Origin: Gamarada debralockiae
Taxonomy: Eukaryota; Ascomycota; Leotiomycetes; Helotiales; Hyphodiscaceae
Assembly: GCA_002803225.1 (NCBI GenBank)
Contig: NXFV01001163.1
Location: forward strand, 1 to 40,371
Length of the DNA stretch: 40,371 bases
Reading direction: 5' to 3'
The position numbers were made by a program, and so were the translations under genes. Shown piece after piece: positions 1-10,768 of this stretch (positions within the stretch are counted from its first letter, which is position 1; the number at the start of each line of letters is the position of its first letter). The notes beneath the pieces were generated by a model, which ran no database searches, was not told the DNA's origin, and was given only the letters and a program-made list of their open reading frames with translations.

Positions 1-2719
1 CCTCGCGGCCACGTCGAGGCCACCAACCAGCGTCAACGCATCTCCGATCCCCTGGTGCCTCGTTATTCCGCTGGAATAACTACACATTACAAAGAGACCA
101 GACGACACTCTAGTGCTAGCCATAAAGCTAGACGGTAAGTCATAAGGGCCGTCTGGGTGAAACGTTGCTAACAGTACTCAGTGGGGCGCCGGGAGGGAAG
201 CCTTTCAGAGCGAGTGATCTCCGGGATCGATCGCTGTCATTCCAATCAACAAGGCGGATGCCAGATTTGGAAACCAAAAACGATAGCTTCTCCACTCGCC
301 CAGTATTCCCTAGGCTGAGTTTTCCTGCTCGAGAAGGCCTTGTTCCGAATGAAGTAACAAAAGAGACTATGGAGAACGAGGAACTTCCTGACCTTAAGGA
401 GCTTCTGTTAAATGATGAGAAGGAGACGTACGGTTCCCATGAGCCATATCAGAAGCGGGGAGACCAAGACGATTCCAATGCCGAGATCCTCCATCTGAAT
501 CCTTCCAACATCAAACACTCTCACACAATGCCTTTCGATATGGACTGGTCACCAGACTTCTGTCTTGCCTGTGACAGGCTAACAGATGGAAATGTCTACT
601 GCTCAGAAGCTTGCAGACTTGCAGAGTACGAGATGTCTTCATCAAATGCACGAGGCCTCTCGTGGTCAACCACCAAGCCATCAAACAATGGTTTCTACAT
701 GGAACCGGCGTGCAACTTCAGCAACGCACAACTATATGGCACAACCCCATCACCACGATGCTCAAAAGACAAGATCAAACAGGAGACTATCTTCAATCGC
801 TCAAACCATTGGAACGATTCAAACTCCCAAGGTATTGGGAAAGTAGGCGACACAGATGGGGCTATCAATGACACAATTTCAAAGAATGACTGCTGTCTCA
901 ATCGGTCTATCACCCCGGGTGGAGAGGTTTCTTCCCCTGGCGAAGGCTCTGCTGGATTCGATACCGATTCAACGTTCTCTGGTGATGGCGAAGACTCGGA
1001 TGACGAGAACCTCAACTTATCGAGGGACCCGAACCTCTTCAGCATCATCTGTGATGAACTACAGTCAGCTTCCTTCAACCAGCAGGAGACACTCATCGCT
1101 CCAGTGCTGAACCCGATGAAGCAAGATTTAATAGATGATATCATGAAAGAGTTCTGGACAATCTTCAACCACGAGTGGTCTACAAATTTACGCAAATGTA
1201 CAGGTGGTTCATCGACGCCATCCTCTTCATCGTCAACAGGCGAGAACGCAGGATCATCCCAAGCAAATTCAGGAAGTAACACAAACAAGCGAGGCAGGAA
1301 TGATGATAAAGATCGTTCACCTGATAACAGCAACGGGAATGGAGATCCTAAACGGCCGAGACGTGCTGAACCTCCCGAGGCAGGTGGAGGAGAAACCGCA
1401 AATTTTGCCTGCCCTTATCGCAAAAATAATCCTCGGAAGTACACCCATCGGACTCGTGTATGGCGTTCCTGTGCCATGACTTCTTTTAACACTGTGGCAC
1501 GGTTGAAGTAAGTGTCACCTCGAAGCTCGGGTTGTCCAGCTAATCTTTTTGCAGGCAACATCTATATCGGCGCCACCTGATATTTCAATGCGAACGATGT
1601 AACGACCTCTTCCCAAGTGAACAAGAGCTGAAGAAGCACTTTATGGCAGTCAAAAGCTGCGATCTTCAGCGGCCAGCCCCCGCAGATGGAATCACAGAGA
1701 TGATCGCAAAGCGGTTGCGGAGCAGAAAAAGGACTCATCGGGAGCAGTCGGAAGAAGAGAGGTGGAAGGAGATCTATGGAATACTGTTCCCGAATCAGAT
1801 TGTCCCAAGTGCTTGTAAGTTTACGTTCGTTCTCTCGGAGCCACCCTGAGCCTTTTGGTCCATCTTGCAAGATCAAGTATCTCTTCTTTGTGCACACATC
1901 AGATACTTACAAATCACAGACTTTGAGCCACCTCAAGACGAAGTCTCGCAAACACCAGTCTCTTCAGAGCTCGCCAGCTACGAGGAATACTCTCGTCAAG
2001 AACTGCCACGAGTATTCAGAAGGGCTCTTGAAGCCGCTGTGACTCAACAGACGCAACCAATTGGCGAAATCTTACGAAGCCAGCTTGTGAGCATGATCCA
2101 AGAGTCACAGGATCGAGTCTTCTCAACGTACAGGTCACGTCTAGCCACGAACTCATCTGACTCGGGCGGAAACCGGCTTGGAGATTCTAGATCCCCTCCC
2201 CCGCATTCAGTTCTGTCATTTTCCATGGGTGGCCAAGAATCATTCACTTCCATTGATGGATTGGAGACGAGAAATTCTAGAGACACAGAGATTGAGACGC
2301 TCCAAAACTTCTTCCAAAGCCCGCCGTACCAAGCGAATCCTCGGTTCCGCTGGGACTCGACAGTCCTTGATACAACTTCAGACATCGCCAGGCAGAATGC
2401 CACCTCCGATTCCGGGTACGTCAGTAATCCTACAGTCATGAACCCATCCACTGTCCTCGACGCAGATGGAGTAGCTTCCAGCTTGAGTCGCTGGACTCTG
2501 GAGCGGGCAAGGAATGCCTCGCTGGCCGGTTCTTCCTCGCAAGCAAGCCATTTAGGCGGACCACCTCCACAACGTCTCACCTCGGTGCTCGATAGCGAGG
2601 CTTCTACGAGCGAAGGGCTTTCTGGGATCATGGGTGGACCCAATTGTTTTTCAATGGAAAAGGCGATGGACCTGTACCCGGATGAAAATTTTGATTGGGA
2701 TCTGCTACTTGTAGAATAG
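1..2719 (+). CDS. Ecl1-type zinc motif / C2H2-type zinc-finger protein, 5' partial
   Basis: Proposed exons are <1-134, 182-1507, 1555-1814 and 1920-2719; the 5' end is outside the window. The first 134 bases are open in frame 1 and end at a GTAAGT donor. The intron has a GCTAAC branch site and ends at 181, and the phase joins correctly to the next exon. From 528 the protein has an Ecl1-like zinc motif (DWSPDFCLACDR, then YCSEACRLAEYE). A serine-rich, disordered stretch follows. From about 1400 comes the fungal block FACPYRKNNPRKY, WRSCAM, VARLKQHLYRRH and CERCNDLFPSEQELKKH, typical of an uncharacterised C2H2-like family; it is split by the 1508-1554 intron. The C-terminal 265 residues are low complexity. 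Ecl1 proteins are linked to lifespan in fission yeast. A nuclear regulatory role here is inference. The ORF has no good ATG start after 182 until well inside, which supports a missing 5' exon. Confidence 0.75.
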
Positions 2720-2926
2720 CCATGCTTACGAAAAGAATATGTTGATAGGAGAAGGAGACTGAGTTTTTGCGGGCCAAGGCGGAAATGTTGAAACAAGATT
2801 TCCAATCGTTCACTCGTACTGAATGATTCGAAAGACAACGGGGTAGAAGTAGACAAGACCAGCGAGGGTATGAGTGGAATACAGTTTTATACAAAATCTT
2901 ATATACATAGTAACATACAGCGCTCC

Positions 2927-5900
2927 TCACGACCCAAGCGCAGCATTCTTCACATCCTCCTCATCAAGCACCTCCTCCTTCGCCAGCACCCCCATATCCA
3001 TGGTCTCCCAGCTGCCATCAACCCACGGTTTCTTCTCCCCAAGGAACACCATCCTACCCTTCCCCTCCTCCAACGCATCAACAACATACTTCTGCGCCAC
3101 CTCACTAACCTGCTCTTTACTCACATCCAAAAGTCTCTCTCGTCGCTCCTGCAACATCTCATCTGACACCCCAGACAAAAAGCGCGTCATGCCTTCCTCG
3201 GAGACGGCTTGGGGTGCATCAACGCTTTGGAAGACGGAGAGCTTCGCCTCTTCGAGATCGCGGTCTGACCATTGCTTTTCGACGGCCCATTGCCCGGCAC
3301 TGCGCATGATGGTCATGGTGTTTTGGGGGTTCGGATCGCGGTAAGAGTAGAAGCCGAAAATGCCATCCAAGCCGCGGGAGTAGGCGCCTCCGCCGTAAGC
3401 ACCGCCTTTCTCGCGGATCTCGTGGTGCAGATGTTTGTGCGTGAGGAGCTGGGAGAGGATTTGCAGGGGCGCGCCGGCCGGGGAGGTGTACGATACTGTT
3501 GGGAGGGCGAGAGATCCATAATAGACTTGATAAGGAAGAGGGAAGAATGTTTTGGTATTGCGGGAGAAATCTGGCTTGGGTATGTCTTGTGGGGAGCTCT
3601 GAGATTTCGGGAGGGACGAGAGGAAGGATTGGAGAGATGCTTCATTGGCAGAGACGGATTCGCTCCCGCAGGTTAAAGCTGTGCGGAAGGTACTGTTGCC
3701 GGAGAAAGCGAGTTGTTGGATTGCTTTCAGCTTGGAGATTACGTCTGCTAGGCCTTCGGATTCGGGGCGGGACGCGAGGGATGTTACGAGCTTTACTTGG
3801 GAGAGGCCGCCGACTTGCTCCTTTAATCGGCCGTAGGTTGTCAAGCCAGCTTCAGCGTATCCTCGAGCGTAGACGTGTCCTGAAGATGCGATGTTGTTGA
3901 CTGCACCATCTGCTGCTCCTTGGAGAAGTTGTCTGATCCGGAGCTGGGCCTCAGCACTGTCGAAATCCGTCTCGAGGACGAGCTTGCGCAACAAGTTGAA
4001 CATGTCAGGCACATTGCGATCCAATGCGGTTCCTGAGAAACTCATGCCTTCAGTTGCCGACCTAAAATCGAAAGGAGACGAAGAAGCATGGTATCCAACG
4101 CTTACACCACCAGTCTTGAGCTTCATGAGATCCTCAAGTTGCTCCATCGTCATATCCTTGGTCCCCAGCCGCATTATGGAATCCGTAAATAGTGGAATGA
4201 GAGCTCTAAGTTCCTCAGGCAAGTTCTCAAACGTGTTGATAGCTCGGAAATAGGTGAGACCGTTGGTAGGTGCCTCTCGCCATTGTATATTAACATTATC
4301 GATCTTCGAGTCTCTTACTTCGATCTTTTCTTGTTGTCGAGGAATATCCTTGACGTGGACTGTTGGAAGGCAACTGAGGTCCTCGGTGTTGGATTTTCCT
4401 TGCTCTTCTAAAAGCTCCAGTTCTCTCTTCTCTAATTGGGCACGAGCTTCGGCCTCACCTCCTGCCTTTTTCTCAACTTCAGCGATCTTTCCGGCAAGAC
4501 GAGTTGCCTCTTCTTGGACAAGCTCATCCCCGTATGTCGCTGATGGAGTCATGGTGAACGTCAAGGTGTTGTCGTTCAGGAGATACTTTTCCAGTAATCC
4601 CTCCAAATAACCTCCCTTGGCCAGTTCTGCTTCAAAAGCTGCCACTGTATCATTCCAGGCCAGGGATTCGAATGGGTCGACACCCTCAAACCACTTAGGT
4701 TTGATTCGTTGCATAAGACGCATGCCAAATTTAGCAGTCTTGTGCTTCAAGCTCAGCTCCAGTTGGTGCAGATATCCATCAATCTTTGACTGTTCGAAGC
4801 CATTCTTGTGGGCTTCTTGGAAAGTCTTGTGAATAGCTTCCTTGACTTTGGGCACATCGGCCTCTTTGACACCGGTTAGACCAACTGAGAAGATTCCAAC
4901 CCTTCCTGAACCATCAAAGCCGCTGTTTGGACTCCACTCCGTTCCTAAACCAGCCTCGATCAAATTTCGATATAATGGCGAGCCATAACCATCCATCAGT
5001 AAGGAAGACAGTATTCTCAGTGAAAAGTTCTCGAGTATATTTGAGGAGTCTCCCATTAACCAGGATGTTGAAGTTTTATACTGCATATCCTTGTCGACCA
5101 AAGGATCAATTGGGCCAGAGACAGTGACATTTTGAGGACCACTCGACAAGTCAATGGGTCTTCGAATCTCCTGATCTCCTTGAATCCGCTCAAAGGCATC
5201 TAGCTGAGCATTGACCTCTCTCAAATGATCCGCTAGTGGCATATCACCATATGTGAAGACCTTAGCATTACTAGGATGATAATGCTCGGCATGGAATTTC
5301 TTCAGTTGCTCATATGTCAAATCCGTTATCTTCTGGGGATCTCCACCCGAATTGTTGATCGCCGGGAAGATGTGGTCCTGGAACCGAATGTAATAGAGGT
5401 ATCCAGCATCCGACATCTGGCCCTTCATTTCATTGTAAACCACGCCCTTGAAAACCAGCTTGCTATCCTCCGTCTTTGCAGCATTCTCAGCTTCCGCAAC
5501 TCGAGGATTCTCCGGACCAATTCTCCATCCTTCTTGTGCAAAATCGCTCTGCTTCAGCAGCGGATGTAATGTGGCATCGAGGTATACGGACATCAAGTTC
5601 TTGAAGTCTTGTTCGTTGGTGGTGGCGAATGGGTAGAAGGTATGATCGGAGGCAGTGAAAGCATTCATGAAATTCGAGAGCGTCCGCGGCAGCATCTTGA
5701 AGAATGGGTCACGTATAGGATATCTACAAGGACTCAGCACGGTTCGTTTGAAGGTAGGAATGCTTGCTACTTTTCGCTGCCACATAATGTCGTATGCTCC
5801 AAGATATGCGGCACTCCTGTATCGTCTGGAGGGTTCGTCTTGAAACCGATTGAAAAGACATTGTTCTTGTCTTCGCGGGCAACATGTAGATAGTCGGCAC

Positions 5901-6060
5901 CGGTCTTGTCGTGTTGCAGATGCAAAGCCGTTAACTCGAGTTCCGGGACATGCTTGGATCGAAGGAGAGTGAAGCCATGAAGCTTCTCTCCAGGTTTCGG
6001 GTATTGGGCGAGCTCTGTGACGCCTTTTCGAATAACTCCTTTAGACACGTTTCGCAACAT
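2927..6060 (-). CDS. CYM1: Presequence protease, mitochondrial (M16C metallopeptidase, PreP/Cym1)
   Basis: Exons on the minus strand are 6060-5771 and 5723-2927, with a 47-bp intron (5724-5770). The predicted protein has 1028 residues, close to the roughly 1030 usual for fungal Cym1. Cym1 is a zinc peptidase of the mitochondrial matrix that degrades cleaved targeting presequences and other unstructured peptides. The N-terminus [12 protein letters not shown] is basic and lacks acidic residues, as expected for an import signal. The inverted zinc motif HILEH lies at residues 85-89, and a distal glutamate sits in VYNEMKG at about 195. The [13 protein letters not shown] and FMNAFTASD blocks are characteristic, and the C-terminal half has the second M16 module pair. 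The intron falls just after CGSEK. An upstream in-frame extension to 6147 has no ATG, so 6060 is the best start. It is divergent from the taxilin gene, with 540 bp between them. Confidence 0.95.
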
Positions 6061-6600
6061 CCTCGGACTTGACGATAGGATGAAGCTGGACTGTTTCGAA
6101 CTTAACAGTTCATGCTTGGTGGAGGAACCAAAAAATTGCGGTGACAATATGTCTCCATTCGTCTAAATGCATAAAAATGTTTTAATCGGGTTGCATAATA
6201 TCTCGACGTCCGAATGACCAATCAGCGTCCAAATGCACTAGGATTTCATTTGCCTCGAGATTTCCCGGTAGAAAATAGTTGTATCGAATCCATAATAATG
6301 TAAAGACAGTAAATTTGTATTTTGGCTTGTGTACCTCGTCCTTCATTTGATATTTCCTCTCCTCTGGTCCTCGTACCGTCGGGTCGAGGTATCTCATTTG
6401 AAACTCTATCCGCTAGTCTCTTTTCATTAAGCTCTTCCTGCAACGTCCTCCCCAAAAGTCCGATCGGAGCCATAGAGTATCGGGAACACAAGAGGGCAGA
6501 ACACGATATCACCACTGCGCCGAATACTTATTGCTGACCAGCAGCTGTGCTCGCGCCAGCTAGCTTTGTATCTCGAAATCCCGGCCCATCTGAACACACA
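6061..6600. other. Divergent intergenic region (CYM1 / taxilin)
   Basis: This 540-bp stretch separates two divergently transcribed start codons and must hold both promoters. Open frames in it are short, overlap each other on both strands and resemble no family I know. No convincing TATA box was seen. Confidence 0.6.
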
Positions 6601-8536
6601 ATGTCGACCGCCATCAATCCCACTCACACCTCAGTGCCTGCTACCTCGAGAGCATCATCGATCGCTGCGAATCACTCCCATCTCGACTCCTCCTATGCAA
6701 ATGGACATCACCACCATCACCATGATATTGGCGGGCCGCAGTCGTCGGGGTCCGCAAATGCTGCGAAGAAGGGGAAACAGAAGAAGGCGACGGATCCAAA
6801 CGAGGCCTCGAAGTTGATCGCGGCAAAGATTTCGCAGCTGGAACTAGATGCTGCTGGAGAGAAGGACCAGGAAGCTGAAATCGGTTGGTTGCGCCCATTT
6901 TGAAAACATCCCAAACCATGAGAAGTGAATGGCAAACATATTTTGCGGAAGCATGGCGGCTATGTTGGGAAGTACTTCGCCTAAGACTTTGGAATATTCG
7001 TTGCCGAAGAGCTTCCTCAAAGTTGGCGAGTCGCAACTGGTTACCTCATTTTCAAACTTGCGAACTTGAGTTCTCCATGGGTCAAAAATCCTCCCAGGGC
7101 TTCAGACAGCTCCGCAGACCACCTCCCCCCGATGAAGAGAATCCTTTGCTAACAGTTGACTGTGATGAAGAACGCGAAGTCAAGAAAGCGAACCGCGAAT
7201 TGAACAACCTCACTTCGAAGATGGACGATTTGCAGAAGATTGAGACCTTGCAGAAACGAGTTACCGAGCACTTAGCAGACATGAAGCGTTTGGAAAGAGA
7301 AAATCAGAAGAACAAGAAGCGTGGCGATATCTTGCAGAAGGAGAAGGATCACTCAAGGACCGAATTGAGCAAGTCTGTCACCCTGCGGGAGAAATTAGAG
7401 AAGCTCTGCCGAGAGCTTCAGCGCGAGAACAATCGGCTGAAGGTGCGTCCGAGAGTTGGGAGCTGGAGATCGCATGTGGAAGTGCTGATGAGTTGGATAG
7501 GGCGAGAATAAGACGCTACAAGACTCTGAAAAGGCAAACCACTCTGCTTGGGACGACAAATTCAAGCAGCTTCTTTGGCAGTTGCAAGACTACCAAGACA
7601 CGAAAGACCATCCTCAAGCGCAAGTTGTCAATATTGAGATCGAGGAACTGTTTGTATACCAGCCCTTTCACGCCGCTTCAAATTCTGACTATGAGTTCTA
7701 GCTTCAAGCAACGGTTCAAGTCTCTGATCGATCAATACGAGCTTCGCGAGTTACATTTCCACTCCCTTCTACGATCCAAGGAACTGGAGGTTCAGTACCA
7801 CATGGCGAGGTTTAATAAGGAACAGAAATCAGCAGAGGCAGAAGTGAACCGTTCTCGAGCTTTGAACGCGCAGGTTCTGACATTTTCGAAGACCGAGAGC
7901 GAGTTGCGGAGCCAGCTGAACATCTACGTGGAGAAGTTCAAGCAGGTAAGGGTCAACCCTTCCTTCGTTGAAGCTTAGCAGATATATTGCCGTTCATTGT
8001 ACAATATTTGAGAGCTAACACTCCACAAGGTGGAGGACACACTCAATAACAGCAATGATCTCTTCCTAACGTTTCGCAAGGAGATGGAGGAGATGTCTAA
8101 GAAGACCAAACGCCTTGAGAAGGAGAATCTCACGTTGACGAGGAAGCACGACTTGACAAACCGCAATATCTTGGAGATGGCTGAGGAACGCACGAAGAAT
8201 AACCAGGAGATTGAGGCGCTTAAGAGGAAGAATGATACGTTGAACAATATCATCAAGCAGATGCAGCAACAGGGTCGGGGTGTACCTGAGGGCATGGCTG
8301 GGATGGTTGAAGGCAATTCGGAGGATGAGGAGGGAGAGGGGGATACGGAGAGCGAATACGATTATGATGATGAAGAGGGCGAGGAAGGTGGTGATCATAT
8401 GAATGATGAAGGGGAGTATGATGAAGATACTGAGGAAGAGTTGCACCCTGATGTGCCGAAGACCTTCGGTCCAGCCCCGCCTCCTCCAGCTCCAGCTATG
8501 AATGGCGTCGCTACTACGAATGGAATCAAGCACTGA
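6601..8536 (+). CDS. Taxilin family coiled-coil protein
   Basis: Proposed exons are 6601-6883, 7156-7442, 7501-7649, 7702-7945 and 8030-8536, giving 489 residues. Taxilins are cytoplasmic coiled-coil proteins that in animals bind syntaxins and act in vesicle traffic; the fungal role is less clear. The N-terminal 95 residues are polar and include six consecutive histidines. The following 310 residues are an almost unbroken coiled coil with taxilin signature blocks: EKLCRELQRENNRLK, LLWQLQDYQD, FKQRFKSLIDQYELRELHF, LNAQVLTFSKTE and KHDLTNRNILEMAEER. The C-terminal tail is strongly acidic (runs of D/E, about residues 415-465) and ends with a proline-rich patch. Introns 2-4 are well supported by frame and family match; the donor at 7650 (GTTTGT) restores the expected ELFKQRF. 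Intron 1 (272 bp) is long for this genome and its edges are less certain. Confidence 0.93.
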
Positions 8537-9211
8537 TCTGGCCTATATTACATATTTGTCGCGGTTGGAGCTTGCTTTTGCTCCTGGTATGTAGTATTCA
8601 ATACTGTGTGTCACTCAATTCTTCTCTATCTGACATATACGAGTGGCAAGTGGGTGTTACTCTTACAATCTCTGCATGTGCAATTTGGGCTCGATAATTC
8701 ATCATTGCCCAGATTCTGACCCAAGCTCAAAGCCCTACGTATGAAGCGACCACTGGCAGAGGTTTCCCGACATCGGTAGGAACTTTGTGGGATTGATTAT
8801 CTCAAAACGAAATCCTCAAATATTTCATGGGTTCGAAACAAAGAGAAAGCTTCAGATGAACCTCCAACTTCATCTGAACTGCCGGGACACGATTGCGTTC
8901 AGATTCAGAATCAGCCTCGCATTCAAGGCTGAAAAGGAATCCCGGAGAGTCGGCAATTGGGACGTTCACATCTGACGTCACGTGAACTGCCCGCCTCTTT
9001 GACGGAGCTCCAAAACATTGTAGATCGCATACCTCCAAACACAAAGTCCCACCTAACAATGTCTTCTTCCCCACTCCAATCTGCATCCAAGATACCCCTT
9101 CACACTCTAATGCGACATCCACCATCTCTCTAAGCAGGTCCCATCCTTCCGCTTCTTAAATGAGCGATCAATTGACTTAAGCTTTGTCGCAACATTCCTT
9201 ACCTCACCATC
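8537..9211. other. Intergenic region upstream of the 9212 gene
   Basis: This 675-bp stretch holds no plausible gene; the short open frames at 8787-9322 lack ATG starts or family features. It contains a combined CRE/E-box element (listed separately) and is probably the taxilin 3' UTR followed by the next promoter. Confidence 0.55.
8973..8984. promoter_or_regulatory. Overlapping CRE (TGACGTCA) and E-box (CACGTG)
   Basis: A perfect palindromic cAMP-response-type site TGACGTCA at 8973-8980 overlaps a perfect CACGTG at 8979-8984. Both lie about 230 bp upstream of the next start codon. bZIP factors of the ATF/CREB type bind the first, and bHLH factors or some bZIPs bind the second. Function here is inferred from sequence and position only. 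Confidence 0.45.
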
Positions 9212-10525
9212 ATGGCACCTCTCCTCGAAGACCCCCGCATCCGCCAAACCTGGAACCAAATCTCCCAGAACGCCGAATCCGCGACCGAGACTGCCGCAGC
9301 AGGAATCTGGACCTTCCAACACACATACATTAACCCCTGTTTCGCTTCAATCGCAGAAGGCTTCGAGCAGTGCACCGGGCGATGTCTAGGGGATCGCGAC
9401 GAGCGCGCACGACGTATACGAGAGCGTGAACGAGCGAGAGGGAGGGCGGAGTTTAGTTTCGATTTTTATGATGATTGGGATGATGATGAGCGGGCGAGTA
9501 CAGGGGGATTGTTGGGAGGTTGGGGGAATGATGAGTTGGATAGATTGTTGGCGGGGAGCGGGAGTCATTCTGGACCCAGTGATGGAGTTGGAGTTGATGC
9601 AGCGCCACGGAGGAAACGGGGTATGAGTTATGGGACGAGGGGGAGGCGGAAGAGTCTGGAGCCCGACCCAACGGTTATACCTAGTACGAGCGCATTGGGG
9701 TTTTTGGAACGGCTACCGTTTAAATTGGGTGGGACGCTGAGGTATAAACCTTCTGCGGCGGACCTGCAGGAACATCCTCGGGTGATGATGAGGGATGAGG
9801 GGGAGGGGGAGCCGTTGATGCCTGATGAGGATGGTGAGGAGGGGGCAGGGAAAAGGAAGGGACATACGAGGAATCGGAGCTCGACTACGAGTTCGGGGGA
9901 GACGTCTGATTCATTTCGGTCGAGAGGGGATTTGTTCCCTAGTGATGGGGAAGATGATGCAGTGCCTTTGAGTGATGAGTTTGCTATGGTGCTAGAGAGA
10001 AGGATGACGAGTACTGGTGCAGATGATAGGAGCAGTGGGAAGACACGGAGTAGTAAAGGGAAGAGACCAGCCGGATCGAGAACGATGTCCAGGAATCTAT
10101 CACGAACGACACAATCCTCGCAATCGAGACCATCAATAGCTGGGCACCAAGCAAGCTCAGGTGCCTCGATACCGCAGACCTCCGATATTGCTTCTCCAGA
10201 TATGGTTGAGACTCCATCATTAACGGACCTGCAACAGGAGGAGGAGAGGATACGGATAAAAGAAGATGGAGAAGTGGAAAGGAAACGACAAGCTGCAGCT
10301 CGATTAGCGGCTCAACGTGGGATGAGCGTGGATGAGCCTTCCGAAACCGAAGAGCAGTCGGTATCAGAGACGAAACAGGAACCACCAGTTGTGGAGGATA
10401 TTGAGGAACCAATACCTAATCTCTCAGAGACGAGTGAAGTTCCTGTCAAACCCCTTGCTGAGGATACGAAGAAAGAGTCGTCGAGCAAAGCGTTTGTGCC
10501 AGCGAGACTGCCGCATTTTGGTTGA
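9212..10525 (+). CDS. Conserved fungal protein of unknown function, disordered
   Basis: A single-exon gene of 437 residues, starting at an ATG in a good context (CACCATCATGG). I recognise the general pattern from filamentous ascomycetes but no named domain. The N-terminal 55 residues (RQTWNQISQNAESATE..., then GFEQCTGRCLGD) are ordered and slightly helical. An arginine-rich stretch follows, then FSFDFYDDWDDDE, then a conserved-looking core (GWGNDELDRLLAGSG, RRKRGMSYGTRGRRKSLE, SALGFLERLPFKLGGTLRY, about residues 104-190). The rest is serine/acidic low complexity with a short charged helix (EEERIRIKEDGEVERKRQAA, about 345). No signal peptide or membrane segment is evident. SYGTRGRRKSLEPD looks like a kinase target, but that is inference. 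Confidence 0.85.
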   Translation: MAPLLEDPRIRQTWNQISQNAESATETAAAGIWTFQHTYINPCFASIAEGFEQCTGRCLGDRDERARRIRERERARGRAEFSFDFYDDWDDDERASTGGLLGGWGNDELDRLLAGSGSHSGPSDGVGVDAAPRRKRGMSYGTRGRRKSLEPDPTVIPSTSALGFLERLPFKLGGTLRYKPSAADLQEHPRVMMRDEGEGEPLMPDEDGEEGAGKRKGHTRNRSSTTSSGETSDSFRSRGDLFPSDGEDDAVPLSDEFAMVLERRMTSTGADDRSSGKTRSSKGKRPAGSRTMSRNLSRTTQSSQSRPSIAGHQASSGASIPQTSDIASPDMVETPSLTDLQQEEERIRIKEDGEVERKRQAAARLAAQRGMSVDEPSETEEQSVSETKQEPPVVEDIEEPIPNLSETSEVPVKPLAEDTKKESSSKAFVPARLPHFG

Positions 10526-10768
10526 GCCGGGCTTTGCTTTAGGTTCTTGGGTAACGGTTGTAGCTTTTATGCTGTAATGTATTAGGGTGGGAGCAGATAA
10601 TTGGCGTTATAATGCATGCGAAGAGCTCGCCATGCTGGGTAGCCTGGGTCAATGGGTGTTAACGGTTTAGATAAATGAAGAGATGACGAAGACACAGGAT
10701 ACCACTTTCCTTCCAAAACGTGACTATTCAATCATTTTAATTCTCGTAAGGTTTTACATATCAACAAC

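Noticed and set aside
695..1333. 212-codon open frame on the minus strand
   Set aside because: It lies wholly antisense to the conserved Ecl1/C2H2 exon, has no recognisable domain and mirrors its low-complexity codons.
6061..6147. N-terminal extension of CYM1 by 29 residues
   Set aside because: The extension begins at a TTG, not an ATG. The ATG at 6060 gives a good import signal and the family's usual length.
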